Source: Sporosarcina sp. P32b (GTDB taxonomy: Bacteria > Bacillota > Bacilli > Bacillales_A > Planococcaceae). Taken from it: DNA of 64,000 nucleotides. Positions 17,230-26,787 of this stretch are shown in pieces. A program made the position numbers and the translations under genes. The stretch is from assembly GCF_002743335.1 (NCBI RefSeq), contig NZ_PDZB01000001.1, forward strand, positions 248,001-312,000, written 5' to 3'. The first letter of the stretch is position 1. Every line of letters begins with the position of its first letter. The notes beneath the pieces are model-generated. The model searched no databases, was not told where the DNA came from, and worked only from the letters and a program-made list of their open reading frames with translations.

Positions 17230-17292
17230 CAGATTCACCTCTTCTACTAGTTTGCGAGCAATGGAATACTGAACCACTATTTTGAATATAGT

Positions 17293-17306
17293 ATAACATG
17301 TGTTCG
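17293..17306 (-). promoter_or_regulatory. SOS (LexA) box near the lexA promoter
   Basis: On the minus strand CGAACACATGTTAT matches the Bacillus consensus CGAACRNRYGTTYC at 12 of 14 positions. It lies 64 bases upstream of the lexA start and fits autoregulation. Confidence 0.8.
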
Positions 17307-17337
17307 ATTAGTAATCAAACAAAGGTTCTAATTTTGC

Positions 17338-17367
17338 TTGACATGGAATCATATGTTCTCTTATAAT
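17338..17367 (+). promoter_or_regulatory. Promoter of yneA-yneB with an imperfect SOS box in its spacer
   Basis: TTGACA (17338-17343), an 18-nt spacer and TATAAT (17362-17367) form a consensus vegetative promoter. The spacer contains CATATGTTC (17350-17358), which matches the right half of a LexA box. Confidence 0.8.
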
Positions 17368-17369
17368 TA

Positions 17370-17383
17370 AGAACAGGTATTCC
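17370..17383 (+). promoter_or_regulatory. SOS (LexA) box upstream of yneA, first of two adjoining sites
   Basis: AGAACAGGTATTCC matches CGAACRNRYGTTYC at 12 of 14 positions and sits just downstream of the yneA -10 element. Confidence 0.7.
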
Positions 17384-17396
17384 GAACGTGCATTCT
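17383..17396 (+). promoter_or_regulatory. SOS (LexA) box upstream of yneA, second of two adjoining sites
   Basis: CGAACGTGCATTCT matches the consensus at 12 of 14 positions and shares one base with the preceding box. Several boxes in this intergenic region are also known from B. subtilis lexA-yneA. Confidence 0.78.
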
Positions 17397-17424
17397 AAAT
17401 GCGCAAATTAGAGGAGGAGTTATT

Positions 17425-18401
<977 letters not shown>

Positions 18402-18468
18402 TAGGTTGCACTTTTCCTTCAGGTTGTTTACATTTTATTAAACGACTAACTTATGGAGGGTTTTAAAG

Positions 18469-18705
18469 ATGCTATCAGAAAAGAAAATAAAACGTATTAA
18501 TGAATTGGCGAATAAAAAGAAAACAACAGGATTATCGATCGAGGAAGCAAAAGAACAGACGCGGTTGAGAAAGGAATACTTGGAATCATTCCGTTCAAGC
18601 ATGCGTGAAACGATCGAATCGGTCAAAGTAGTAGATCCTGAAGGAAATGATGTAACACCTGAAAAAGTTAAACTAGCGCGAGCGAATCAAAAGCCGCTAA
18701 ATTGA
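18469..18705 (+). CDS. ynzC: DUF896 family protein YnzC
   Basis: Small cytoplasmic protein of 78 residues with the DUF896 helical hairpin (KIKRINELANKKKTTGLSIE, then EQTRLRKEYLESFR) and a flexible tail. Third gene of the yneA operon as in B. subtilis. B. subtilis YnzC is SOS-induced with its neighbours; its function is unknown. ATG 18469 follows GGAGGG. Confidence 0.9.
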   Translation: MLSEKKIKRINELANKKKTTGLSIEEAKEQTRLRKEYLESFRSSMRETIESVKVVDPEGNDVTPEKVKLARANQKPLN

Positions 18706-18813
18706 TGATAGGTAAAGGATTAACATTGTAATTAACTCTAGAATTGACTACACTAGAGAAGGAATATGTACTATAAAACACTCATATGAGACAGGACGGA
18801 AAGGATGTACAGC

Positions 18814-20820
18814 ATGACCGAAAAAATCGATCAACTGGCAATAACGACAATCCGAACATTATCAATCGATGCAATTGAAAAAGCAAATTCTGGTCACCCG
18901 GGATTACCGATGGGTGCAGCACCGATGGCGTATACACTATGGACACAACATTTACACCATAATCCATCAAACCCACAATGGTTCAATCGTGACCGTTTTG
19001 TACTTTCAGCAGGACACGGCTCCATGTTACTTTACAGCTTGTTGCACTTAAGTGGCTACGGTTTGACTATTGATGACTTAAAGAACTTCAGACAATGGGA
19101 TTCAAAGACACCTGGACATCCGGAGTATGGACACACTGCAGGAGTTGAAGCGACAACAGGACCACTTGGACAAGGGATTGGTATGTCCGTTGGTATGGCA
19201 ATGGCTGAAAAACATCTTGCGGCAACGTATAACAAGCCCGGTTTCGATATTGTCGATCACTACACATATGCACTTTGCGGTGATGGAGATTTGATGGAAG
19301 GTGTGGCGGCAGAAGCAATTTCTATGGCAGGCCACCTTCAATTGAATAAACTGATCGTGCTATATGATAGTAACGATATTTCTTTAGATGGCGATTTAGA
19401 TATGTCGTTCTCTGAAAACATTAGAAAACGCTTTGAATCATATGGCTGGAACTATGCACGCGTAGAAGATGGCAATGATACAAAATCTGTTTCAGATGCA
19501 ATTGAAAAAGCAAAAGGCAATACAGGAGGACCGACAATCATTGAAGTGAAAACTGTCATTGGTTACGGATCACCAAATAAGTCTGGTAAAGCAGATGCAC
19601 ACGGTGCACCGTTAGGTGAAGATGAAATGGCGCTTACGAAAGAGTATTACAAGTGGACATTTGAAGAAGACTTCTACGTTCCAGAAGAAGTTTATGACCG
19701 TTTTAATTCAGCAACAGATCAACTGGGTGTTCAATCAGAGAATCAATGGAATGAACTATTCGCAAGCTACGAAAACGAACATAAAGAATTGGCAACACAG
19801 TTAAAATTAGCGATGGCAAACGAACTTCCAACTGATTTAAAAGAACAAATGCCAGTTTATGAAGCAGGTGCTTCTGTAGCGACTCGTTCAGCATCTGGTG
19901 AGTCAATCAATGCATTAGCGAAAGCAGTTCCGGCATTATTTGGTGGTAGCGCGGACCTTGCGGGTTCAAACAAGACAACGATTAAAAATGCAGGTGATTT
20001 CACTGCAGACGACTATGCTGGCCGTAATATATGGTTTGGTGTTCGTGAATTCGCTATGGGGACTGCTCTAAACGGCATGACTCTTCACGGCGGAGTGAAA
20101 GTATTTGGTGGAACATTCTTCGTGTTTAGTGATTATGTACGTCCTGCTATTCGATTGTCTGCATTAATGGGCTTACCCGTAACATATGTATTCACACATG
20201 ATAGCGTAGCGGTCGGAGAAGACGGACCTACTCATGAACCAGTTGAGCAATTGGCTTCATTACGTGCAATGCCTGGATTGACTATCATCCGTCCTGCTGA
20301 CGGAAATGAAACATCTGCAGCATGGCATATAGCTGCTACTTCAAAAGACACACCAACTGTCTTAGTCTTGTCTAGACAAAACCTTGAAGTATTGCCTAAA
20401 TCACAAGAACTAGCGATGGAATATGTACCAAAAGGTGCGTATGTCATATCACCTGCTTCTAAAGAGCAAGCGGATGGTTTACTGCTTGCAAGCGGCTCGG
20501 AAGTAAGTCTTGCAGTTGAAGCGCAGAAAGCTCTTAAAGAACAAGGTGTCGACGTCGCTGTCGTCTCCATGCCTTCATGGGATCTATTTGAGAAACAGGA
20601 TCAAGCGTACAAAGATTCTGTTCTTCCAAAGAACATCAAGAAGAGAGTAGCGATTGAGATGGGAGCTTCCCTTGGCTGGCATAAATACTCAGGCGATGAA
20701 GGAACTGTCATGGCAATTGATACATTTGGTGCAAGTGCGCCAGGCGACTTAGTCATTGAAAAGTATGGCTTTACTGTAGAAAATGTTGTAAGAGAAATGA
20801 CAAATCTATTAAATAACTAA
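18814..20820 (+). CDS. tkt: Transketolase
   Basis: Thiamine diphosphate enzyme of the pentose phosphate pathway that transfers two-carbon units between sugar phosphates. The 668-residue product has [11 protein letters not shown] near the N-terminus, the ThDP-binding GDGDLMEG segment, and the central [14 protein letters not shown] and RPADGNE motifs, with a normal C-terminal domain. I prefer ATG 18814, nine bases after GGAAAGG; the ATG at 18805 sits on the ribosome binding site. Conserved position between ynzC and sirA. Confidence 0.97.
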   Translation: MTEKIDQLAITTIRTLSIDAIEKANSGHPGLPMGAAPMAYTLWTQHLHHNPSNPQWFNRDRFVLSAGHGSMLLYSLLHLSGYGLTIDDLKNFRQWDSKTPGHPEYGHTAGVEATTGPLGQGIGMSVGMAMAEKHLAATYNKPGFDIVDHYTYALCGDGDLMEGVAAEAISMAGHLQLNKLIVLYDSNDISLDGDLDMSFSENIRKRFESYGWNYARVEDGNDTKSVSDAIEKAKGNTGGPTIIEVKTVIGYGSPNKSGKADAHGAPLGEDEMALTKEYYKWTFEEDFYVPEEVYDRFNSATDQLGVQSENQWNELFASYENEHKELATQLKLAMANELPTDLKEQMPVYEAGASVATRSASGESINALAKAVPALFGGSADLAGSNKTTIKNAGDFTADDYAGRNIWFGVREFAMGTALNGMTLHGGVKVFGGTFFVFSDYVRPAIRLSALMGLPVTYVFTHDSVAVGEDGPTHEPVEQLASLRAMPGLTIIRPADGNETSAAWHIAATSKDTPTVLVLSRQNLEVLPKSQELAMEYVPKGAYVISPASKEQADGLLLASGSEVSLAVEAQKALKEQGVDVAVVSMPSWDLFEKQDQAYKDSVLPKNIKKRVAIEMGASLGWHKYSGDEGTVMAIDTFGASAPGDLVIEKYGFTVENVVREMTNLLNN

Positions 20821-20827
20821 GCATACG

Positions 20828-20868
20828 CAACACACGGCTCTTTCTATCAAAGAGCCGTGTGTTTTTTT
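20828..20868 (+). terminator. Terminator of tkt
   Basis: Long stem ACACACGGCTCTTT / AAAGAGCCGTGTGT followed by seven T. Confidence 0.92.
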
Positions 20869-20873
20869 GCGCA

Positions 20874-20953
20874 GCTTTACGACAATAATAGTGATGAAGT
20901 TTTCCGCAAACTGACACGATTTACTGAGGACAAGTTCTATGATAGACAGTAGG
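20874..20953 (+). pseudogene. Short glpD-like remnant upstream of sirA
   Basis: Just after the tkt terminator, a frame reading LYDNNSDEVFRKLTRFTEDK and ending at TAG 20951-20953 resembles FYGRNSDEVFQLAHSISAEE of the GlpD encoded at 11459-13099. At DNA level AATAGTGATGAAGTTTTCC (19 bases) is identical in both places (about 12808-12826). It has no start or ribosome binding site of its own. It may be a leftover of a second glpD-type gene; chance similarity cannot be excluded. Confidence 0.4.
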
Positions 20954-20964
20954 AGGTGTTCGTT

Positions 20965-21405
20965 ATGAGGAAGTATGAAATTTTCAAGATCAAGTCAGCG
21001 TATCAGTCCTTCATAATGGGACGTGAACGATTATTATTTGAGCTGCTAACAGTAGGTCCTTCTACGAACTATCAAGAAATTGAATATTTATGTGATCGGT
21101 TAAATCAAAGAGAACTAGATACTATTATTCAGAATAACTTGGCAAAAAGTTTTGATGAATTGGATTCATATCATAATGAATATCGATTGACACACTTAAT
21201 CAAGGGAGAAGTATTCATCAAAATGGGTACGCACAGTATACAGGTGTATTGCCAAGGGTCACGCATGTTGGATTTAGATTTATTTGTAGCACTATCCACT
21301 TCAACTGATCGTTTTTTTGCGGTGATGAATGAACAGCAAGAATGCGGCTGGCTCAAACCACTTAAACACTCTGAACGCATGATACTAGAAAATTCGATGA
21401 TGTAA
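20965..21405 (+). CDS. sirA: Sporulation inhibitor of replication SirA
   Basis: In B. subtilis SirA binds DnaA domain I and blocks new rounds of replication at the onset of sporulation. The 146-residue product is weakly similar to YneE/SirA: a Tyr-rich N-terminus followed by FIMGRERLLFELL, where B. subtilis has HYFGRESVMFELF, and a C-terminal FAVMNEQQECGWLKPL, where B. subtilis has FLAMDFNSKRYGWLNPV. Position between tkt and yneF is exactly that of sirA. ATG 20965 lies eight bases after AGGAGG; the upstream GTG at 20956 overlaps that site. Confidence 0.85.
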   Translation: MRKYEIFKIKSAYQSFIMGRERLLFELLTVGPSTNYQEIEYLCDRLNQRELDTIIQNNLAKSFDELDSYHNEYRLTHLIKGEVFIKMGTHSIQVYCQGSRMLDLDLFVALSTSTDRFFAVMNEQQECGWLKPLKHSERMILENSMM

Positions 21406-21515
21406 AAACTTCCGCACAATTTGCGTACAGTCATTGCTATTCACTGCTGCTATGTTGTATAATCCTTCTTGGTAGTATGTAATCGAACTATTTTTATGAG
21501 GGGGGTTTGGCAGTA

Positions 21516-21752
21516 ATGACTTTATGGATAGCAATTTTATTGATCGTCGTCGCTTTGATCGGCGGAGTAGCTCTCGGCTTTTTCATAGCACGTAAATATA
21601 TGATGAATTATTTGAAGGACAATCCGCCAATTAATGAACAAATGTTACGTATGATGATGATGCAAATGGGACAGAAACCTTCACAAAAGAAAATTAACCA
21701 AATGATGGCTCAGATGAGCAAGGTTCAAGACAAGCCAGCTAAAAAAAAATAA
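21516..21752 (+). CDS. yneF: UPF0154 membrane protein YneF
   Basis: Small single-pass membrane protein of 78 residues, unknown function. One N-terminal membrane segment (about residues 3-24) is followed by the family signature [20 protein letters not shown] and [19 protein letters not shown]. The start at ATG 21516 follows GGGGGG; the TTG at 21507 is too close to it. Immediately downstream of sirA as in B. subtilis. Confidence 0.93.
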   Translation: MTLWIAILLIVVALIGGVALGFFIARKYMMNYLKDNPPINEQMLRMMMMQMGQKPSQKKINQMMAQMSKVQDKPAKKK

Positions 21753-21756
21753 GTAA

Positions 21757-21797
21757 AACTCCGTGATTAGCAGAATTGCTAACACGGAGCTTTTTTA
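21757..21797. terminator. Terminator between yneF and the convergent hydrolase gene
   Basis: ACTCCGTG..TAGCA / TGCTA..CACGGAGC stem followed by T run; A-rich on the other side, so it may act in both directions. Confidence 0.88.
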
Positions 21798-21817
21798 TTT
21801 TCTATTGTATAGCATTA

Positions 21818-22747
21818 TCAAGAATATAAACGAAAACGACTGAGGAATGTTTGAACCGTTTGCAGATATTCATCTGGATTATCATTATATGATTTAGCGT
21901 GAGCACCTTTTGCGAAAAGCTTCATCATTTTATCGCCTTCTTTTAATTCGTATAACTCTTCCGTCATTTGAGGCAAAATGAATGTGTCTTCCATGCTATG
22001 AATGAATAATACGGGTTTATCAATAAACTTCATCACTTCGCGGGGGGAAACAGCTGCAGAAGTATAACCATCACGAATCTTCAAAAACAAATTGGCGATT
22101 CGCAAGCTCATTGAGGTCTTAAAAGGCATCTCTGTACGAATGATATGCAATAGTTGCTCTGAGAAATCAGAAAATGGACAATCAGATATATAGAAATCCG
22201 CCTCATCTTCATACGTACCTGCGTACAACAGCGTAGTGGCAGCTCCCATAGATTCTCCATGGATGCCAATTAAAGCGCGCTTACCTACACGTTCACGAAC
22301 AGCTGTCACAACTTCTTTTAAGTCTATTTTTTCATAAAATCCAAAACTTGTTGTTTTGCCGCCAGAATCACCATGCCGCCGATGATCAAAAATAACAGAA
22401 TTAAATCCTAAACGTTCAAACAGTCGTGCATATTTGATAGAATTCACTTTATTTTCCGTTACGCCATGACAAATGACAACCGTTCGTGTTGTATCTAAAG
22501 GTCGCAAGAAGATCGCGCGTAAGTTATAGCCGTTAGGTGAGGGAATCCAAATATCATCTTTTCTTATAGTTTCAAACCACTGACGATCAAAGCGTTTAGC
22601 AATCATTTCACGCTGCAAAATAACTTCTGAGTCTTTTGTTTTTAAATACATTAGACGATTAGTGAGAAGAATCCCGAAAATTGTAAGAAACGCTGTCATC
22701 ACACTTGACGCTATACCGACAATATACACTACTCTACGTTTCACCAA
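21818..22747 (-). CDS. Alpha/beta hydrolase, YqkD-like, membrane-anchored
   Basis: The 309-residue product starts with a membrane segment (about residues 7-29). A COG1073-type alpha/beta hydrolase follows: HGVTEN (oxyanion region), FDHRRHGDSGG, nucleophile Ser in GIHGESMGAATTL, Asp in HSMEDTFI and His in FAKGAHAKSY. This is the layout of B. subtilis YqkD. The substrate is unknown. It starts 11 bases after the HMG-CoA lyase stop codon and so is co-transcribed with it. A yqkE-like gene, the neighbour of yqkD in B. subtilis, lies just beyond the lyase on the opposite strand. Confidence 0.85.
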   Translation of the reverse strand: MVKRRVVYIVGIASSVMTAFLTIFGILLTNRLMYLKTKDSEVILQREMIAKRFDRQWFETIRKDDIWIPSPNGYNLRAIFLRPLDTTRTVVICHGVTENKVNSIKYARLFERLGFNSVIFDHRRHGDSGGKTTSFGFYEKIDLKEVVTAVRERVGKRALIGIHGESMGAATTLLYAGTYEDEADFYISDCPFSDFSEQLLHIIRTEMPFKTSMSLRIANLFLKIRDGYTSAAVSPREVMKFIDKPVLFIHSMEDTFILPQMTEELYELKEGDKMMKLFAKGAHAKSYNDNPDEYLQTVQTFLSRFRLYS

Positions 22748-22758
22748 AATCCTCCTTT

Positions 22759-23661
22759 CTATTTACTTCTTCGTTTATATAAGTTATACATCGCCGTTTC
22801 AATGGGATGTGACAGATAAGGTGCAACTTCATCTACTGCTGCACATATTTTATCCAGATCAATCCCTGTTTCTACATTGATTGACTGCAAAAGATATAAC
22901 GCATCTTCCGTTGCGACATTACCTGTAGCGCCAGGTGCAAAAGGACAGCCACCGAGACCACCTGCAGATGTATCGAATCGATCAACACCTGCTTGTAAGG
23001 AGGCGTAAATATTAGCTAATCCTAATTTACGGGTATCATGGAAGTGTGCTGTAATTAAAATATTTGGAAACTGTTTTTTTAGTTCTCGAAACAAAGTATA
23101 GCTGGCTAAAGGGTTGGCCATACCGTCAGTATCTGCCACACTTAATTCATCTACACCCATATCGACAAACTTCTTGCAAAGTGCCAGAGTTTGTTCAAGT
23201 GGAATAAAACCTTCATACGGACAGTGAAATGCTGTTGAAATACAAGCTCTTACAAAACGCTGATCTATTTTGAGCTGATGGACAATAGGTCGCAACGTCT
23301 CCACGCTCTCCGTAGTGGAGCGATTGATATTATGTTGATTGAATGTATCACTCACGCCTACAAACACCGCCATGCTATCTGCACCAGCTTTGAGTGCATT
23401 CTCAACACCACGTGCGTTTGGCGTGAGAACAATCTGCCTGCCTTGTTTGCTAACTCGTGCCATAATCTCTTTGGAATCTGACATTTGTGGTACCCACTTT
23501 GGCGATACGAAAGAGGTAACTTCCATTTCATGTATACCTGCTTGCTGCAAAGAATGTATAAAAGCTAATTTTTGATCAGTAGGAATACTGTTTTTTTCAT
23601 TTTGTAAGCCATCGCGCGGTCCAACCTCGATTAACGTTACGTTTTTTGGTAAGCTATACAT
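22759..23661 (-). CDS. Hydroxymethylglutaryl-CoA lyase
   Basis: Cleaves 3-hydroxy-3-methylglutaryl-CoA to acetyl-CoA and acetoacetate, the last step of leucine breakdown. The 300-residue TIM-barrel protein has the DRE-type start EVGPRDGLQNE, SVADTDGMANP, the metal-binding ITAHFHDTRKLG and the HMG-CoA lyase signature GLGGCPFAPGATGN with its catalytic Cys. I prefer the ATG ending at 23661, six bases after GGGAGGG; an ATG two codons upstream touches that site. No other leucine-catabolic gene (acyl-CoA dehydrogenase, methylcrotonyl-CoA carboxylase) is nearby. Confidence 0.93.
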   Translation of the reverse strand: MYSLPKNVTLIEVGPRDGLQNEKNSIPTDQKLAFIHSLQQAGIHEMEVTSFVSPKWVPQMSDSKEIMARVSKQGRQIVLTPNARGVENALKAGADSMAVFVGVSDTFNQHNINRSTTESVETLRPIVHQLKIDQRFVRACISTAFHCPYEGFIPLEQTLALCKKFVDMGVDELSVADTDGMANPLASYTLFRELKKQFPNILITAHFHDTRKLGLANIYASLQAGVDRFDTSAGGLGGCPFAPGATGNVATEDALYLLQSINVETGIDLDKICAAVDEVAPYLSHPIETAMYNLYKRRSK

Positions 23662-23787
23662 AAACATCCCTCCCTCAATCTATTGTACGTAATTAAAGCG
23701 AATAAGGGCAATGTATAACCCTTGACAATTATCTGGATAATTTCAATAAGAGGCATCTCAATTATCAAATAGAAAGTAGTGTTTACT

Positions 23788-24045
23788 ATGTCAAAAAAAC
23801 AACGAAAAGCATCGACGAAACAAGAGAGCAAAATCGTAGATGAGTCTGCAACTTCACTTTCAGATTTAATGAGCGATGATATGTTAGCTAAATTAAAAGG
23901 AATGAAGCAGGAAATGAAAGTAGAAGAAGAATTAAAATTGGAACAGGAAAAAGAAATACGTATTCAAGAGCGCAAAGAACGTGAGAAAAATAAAAGTTTT
24001 GAAGAATTACTAGAGGAATATGGATATGATGGAACCAAGTATTAA
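23788..24045 (+). CDS. YqkE-like small charged protein (DUF3886)
   Basis: 85-residue, very Lys/Glu-rich protein that is probably a long helix or coiled coil (about residues 28-75), with the ending EKNKSFEELLEEYGYDGTKY typical of the YqkE family. Cytoplasmic; function unknown. I use ATG 23788; a GTG at 23779 is possible. The gap upstream contains the palindrome AATTATC-TG-GATAATT (23727-23742), overlapping a TTGACA. Confidence 0.75.
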   Translation: MSKKQRKASTKQESKIVDESATSLSDLMSDDMLAKLKGMKQEMKVEEELKLEQEKEIRIQERKEREKNKSFEELLEEYGYDGTKY

Positions 24046-24129
24046 GAGTACTACTTAAATAGATGTGGGAATAGCTGTACTAGTAAAATGATTGCTATAT
24101 TAAAAGCCTTTTGCAAAGGAGAGGGAATA

Positions 24130-24555
24130 ATGAAGTTTTTGTATATTACGTATTGTGATAAACTAAATACTCAAAAAGAACCTACATCCCAAAATCTTTT
24201 GAAGCGCGTTCATTCAGCCCCAATTGAGCATCCAATTGTTCATTGGGTGCAAAGAAATTTAGAAACTATTGAGAAAACAGGGCCTATTATATATTATGAT
24301 TTTCCTGAAAAAAAGGTAGAGAGTTTTTATAATATGTTATTAGATGCACATGCGGAAAAAAACAATGATTCTCCAAGACCTTGGAAGTTCTTGCCCATCC
24401 CTTCGGAAGAACAGTATGTATATCCGATTGCGCAATATGACAAAGAATATGGCATCACGTATTATGAATCTATATACAAATACATAACGGTTCTTGGGGT
24501 CATATTAAATATCTTTGACTTTGAAGCGAATCAATTAATTATACACATTCAATAA
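24130..24555 (+). CDS. Hypothetical protein
   Basis: I do not recognise this 141-residue protein. It has a clear start (ATG 24130 behind AAGGAGAGG) and normal codon use, so it is likely real. It has no signal peptide and no membrane segment; the last third is hydrophobic and rich in Ile/Tyr (SIYKYITVLGVILNIFDFEAN). The central part contains WVQRNLETIEKTGPIIYYDF. It sits 30 bases before the RsbR-like gene and may be co-transcribed with it. Confidence 0.65.
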   Translation: MKFLYITYCDKLNTQKEPTSQNLLKRVHSAPIEHPIVHWVQRNLETIEKTGPIIYYDFPEKKVESFYNMLLDAHAEKNNDSPRPWKFLPIPSEEQYVYPIAQYDKEYGITYYESIYKYITVLGVILNIFDFEANQLIIHIQ

Positions 24556-24585
24556 GATCGAAGAACGTATCCAGGAGGATGTAAG

Positions 24586-25437
24586 ATGAAACAGCTTGAT
24601 GTAAGGCTTTATGAATATTTACTAGCAAAATTGCCGAAAATCACTACTTCTTGGTTAGCGATGAGAATAATAGAAAAAGATTCTATTTATTCACTCAGCG
24701 CGCACCCAGAAATGGAAGAAACACTTCGTGAACAAAATAGATTAACGAATTTAACCATCATTAGTAGTTTACTTGATGATCCTGAAATCTTTGAAAAAAA
24801 CAAAATAAAATGGGCTGCCGTTGTCGCTCTAAGTAGAGTCAACAGCAATACCCCCATAGAAGAAGTTATAGAGGCGTTAAGTAAACTTCGTTTAACATAC
24901 TGGCAAATAATAAATGATTTTAAGTTGGCCAATATAGACGACATTAAACTAGAAGATTATATGCGTTGGAGTGAAACGATCAATAGTGCATTTGATCAAA
25001 TTTATATTAATTTCGCGGAAACCTATAATGAATATATCAACAGCAAGTTTGATATCCAACAAAGCTTAATTAATGAGTTAAGCTCACCCATCATTAAAAT
25101 TACCGATAAAATTGGTATAGTACCGCTAATTGGTGATATGGATGAGCTGCGTGCACGTATTATGTTGGAAAGTATTCCGGAGAGAAGTTTAGAGTCTGAC
25201 ATTGAACATTTATTCATTGACTTATCGGGAGTGACCGTAATTGATACACTGGTAGCTCAGAAGATTTTTCAAGTTACAAAAGTGTTATCTCTATTAGGAA
25301 CAAGATGCACCATTACAGGTATCTTACCGGCAATTGCCCAAGCGTCGACAGAGCTTGGTTTAGATTTTACGAATATCCAAACATTTAGTTCTTTGCAATT
25401 AGCTTTCTCAAAAGAATTTATTATTGTAGAACAGTAA
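24586..25437 (+). CDS. STAS-domain protein, RsbR/stressosome type
   Basis: 283 residues. The N-terminal part (to about 150) is a helical sensor-like domain of the kind found in RsbR paralogues such as YqhA/RsbRD. The C-terminal part (about 165-278) is a STAS domain with IDLSGVTVIDTLVAQKIF. In RsbRA the corresponding Thr of the VxDT motif is phosphorylated by RsbT. TGILPAIAQASTELG is the second typical STAS segment. It probably is a stressosome sensor subunit. No rsbS, rsbT or sigB is nearby, so the partners must be elsewhere or absent. ATG 24586 follows GGAGG. Confidence 0.82.
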   Translation: MKQLDVRLYEYLLAKLPKITTSWLAMRIIEKDSIYSLSAHPEMEETLREQNRLTNLTIISSLLDDPEIFEKNKIKWAAVVALSRVNSNTPIEEVIEALSKLRLTYWQIINDFKLANIDDIKLEDYMRWSETINSAFDQIYINFAETYNEYINSKFDIQQSLINELSSPIIKITDKIGIVPLIGDMDELRARIMLESIPERSLESDIEHLFIDLSGVTVIDTLVAQKIFQVTKVLSLLGTRCTITGILPAIAQASTELGLDFTNIQTFSSLQLAFSKEFIIVEQ

Positions 25438-25472
25438 AAAGCCAAGTCACTTATGAGTGACTTGGCTTTTAG
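25437..25472. terminator. Bidirectional terminator between the RsbR-like gene and serC
   Basis: Perfect stem AAAAGCCAAGTCACT / AGTGACTTGGCTTTT with a 4-nt loop; A and T runs on both sides serve the converging genes. Confidence 0.92.
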
Positions 25473-25475
25473 ATT

Positions 25476-26570
25476 TCACTTATTTTTTTCTTGGAAATCA
25501 AGCATGAATTGCTGTAACGCCTGACATGCTTCAAATGGTACTGCGTTGTATGCAGACGCACGACATCCGCCTACAGAACGGTGACCATTTAGCCCGACGA
25601 ATCCTGCCTCTTTAGCTTCTTGTAAGAATTGTTTTTCCAACTCTTCATCCGCTACACGGAAGGTGATGTTCATCAATGAGCGACTTTCTATTTCAGCATG
25701 TCCTGTATAGAAACCATTACTGTTGTCGATTACCTCATAGATCAAGTTCGCTTTTTCTTCATTGCGCTTTGCGATTTTTTCCAAGCCGCCTTGTTGTTGC
25801 ATCCAACCAAGCACTTCACCCAACATGTAAATACCAAATGACGGAGGAGTGTTATATAAAGAGTTGCTAGACGAATGTGTACTATATTTCAAAATAGCTG
25901 GAATCGCGCTATTCGCATTATCTAACAAGTCTTTGCGGATAATCGCAACTGTAACACCTGAAGGTCCAAGGTTTTTTTGAGCACCGGCATAAATCATTCC
26001 GAATTTACTAACGTCTAATGGTCTTGACAGAATATCACTGGACATATCAGCAATCAACGGAACATTGCCAGTGACAGGGAACTCGTGGAATTGTGTACCG
26101 AAGATTGTGTTGTTTGATGTAATATGCACGTACGCATCCGTTTCTTCAAATGTAATTTCTTCTGAAGATGGAACGCGATTATAATTTGCATTTTTTGTAG
26201 AAGCAGCTTCGTATACTTCACCGATTGTCCCTGCTTCTTTAAGTGCTTTGTCTGACCATGCGCCTGACATAATATAGCTTGCTTTTTTTCCTTTTGCTAA
26301 GAAGTTCATCGGTACCATTGCAAATTGTAGACTAGCTCCACCTTGCAAGAATAGTACTTCATAGTTTTCAGGAATTGTGAATAAAGAACGTAAGCGTTCA
26401 ATTGCTTGATTATGTACTTGTTCATAAGTAGCACTGCGGTGACTCATTTCCATAATAGACATTCCTGATTCTTTAAAATTCACTAGTTCAGCTTGTGCTT
26501 TTTCAAGAACTTCTCGTGGGAGAGCGGATGGACCCGCGTTAAAATTATAGACAGACTTTTGATTACTCAA
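25476..26570 (-). CDS. serC: Phosphoserine aminotransferase, TTG start
   Basis: PLP enzyme of serine biosynthesis that converts 3-phosphohydroxypyruvate and glutamate to phosphoserine and 2-oxoglutarate. The 364-residue product has the typical start YNFNAGPSALP, the phosphate-site GGASLQF, and the PLP-binding Lys in YAGAQKNLGPSG. The best start is TTG at 26570, eight bases after AAGGAG, giving MSNQKSVYNF. The GTG at 26579 is inside the ribosome binding site. serA is not adjacent. Confidence 0.95.
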   Translation of the reverse strand: MSNQKSVYNFNAGPSALPREVLEKAQAELVNFKESGMSIMEMSHRSATYEQVHNQAIERLRSLFTIPENYEVLFLQGGASLQFAMVPMNFLAKGKKASYIMSGAWSDKALKEAGTIGEVYEAASTKNANYNRVPSSEEITFEETDAYVHITSNNTIFGTQFHEFPVTGNVPLIADMSSDILSRPLDVSKFGMIYAGAQKNLGPSGVTVAIIRKDLLDNANSAIPAILKYSTHSSSNSLYNTPPSFGIYMLGEVLGWMQQQGGLEKIAKRNEEKANLIYEVIDNSNGFYTGHAEIESRSLMNITFRVADEELEKQFLQEAKEAGFVGLNGHRSVGGCRASAYNAVPFEACQALQQFMLDFQEKNK

Positions 26571-26787
26571 CAAACTCACTCCTTCATTAGTTTACAACCC
26601 TAAAGTAAAGTATATATGAAAAATCATACATGGGGAATAGCTATCTGCCAATTCGCAATAAATTACTCAACTCAATAAGATGCTCGTCTTGTTTGTTTTG
26701 TTGGGGAAATGGGTAAATTGTAATCAAGTAGCATCTACATAATGATGTAAAATCCAGCTCACATAAAGCCGAAACGGGGGAGACAGA

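Noticed and set aside
23727-23742. AATTATC-TG-GATAATT palindrome as a Fur box
   Set aside because: Half-sites are in the opposite order to the Fur consensus (TGATAAT-n-ATTATCA) and the flanking genes have no link to iron; kept only as an unassigned palindrome.
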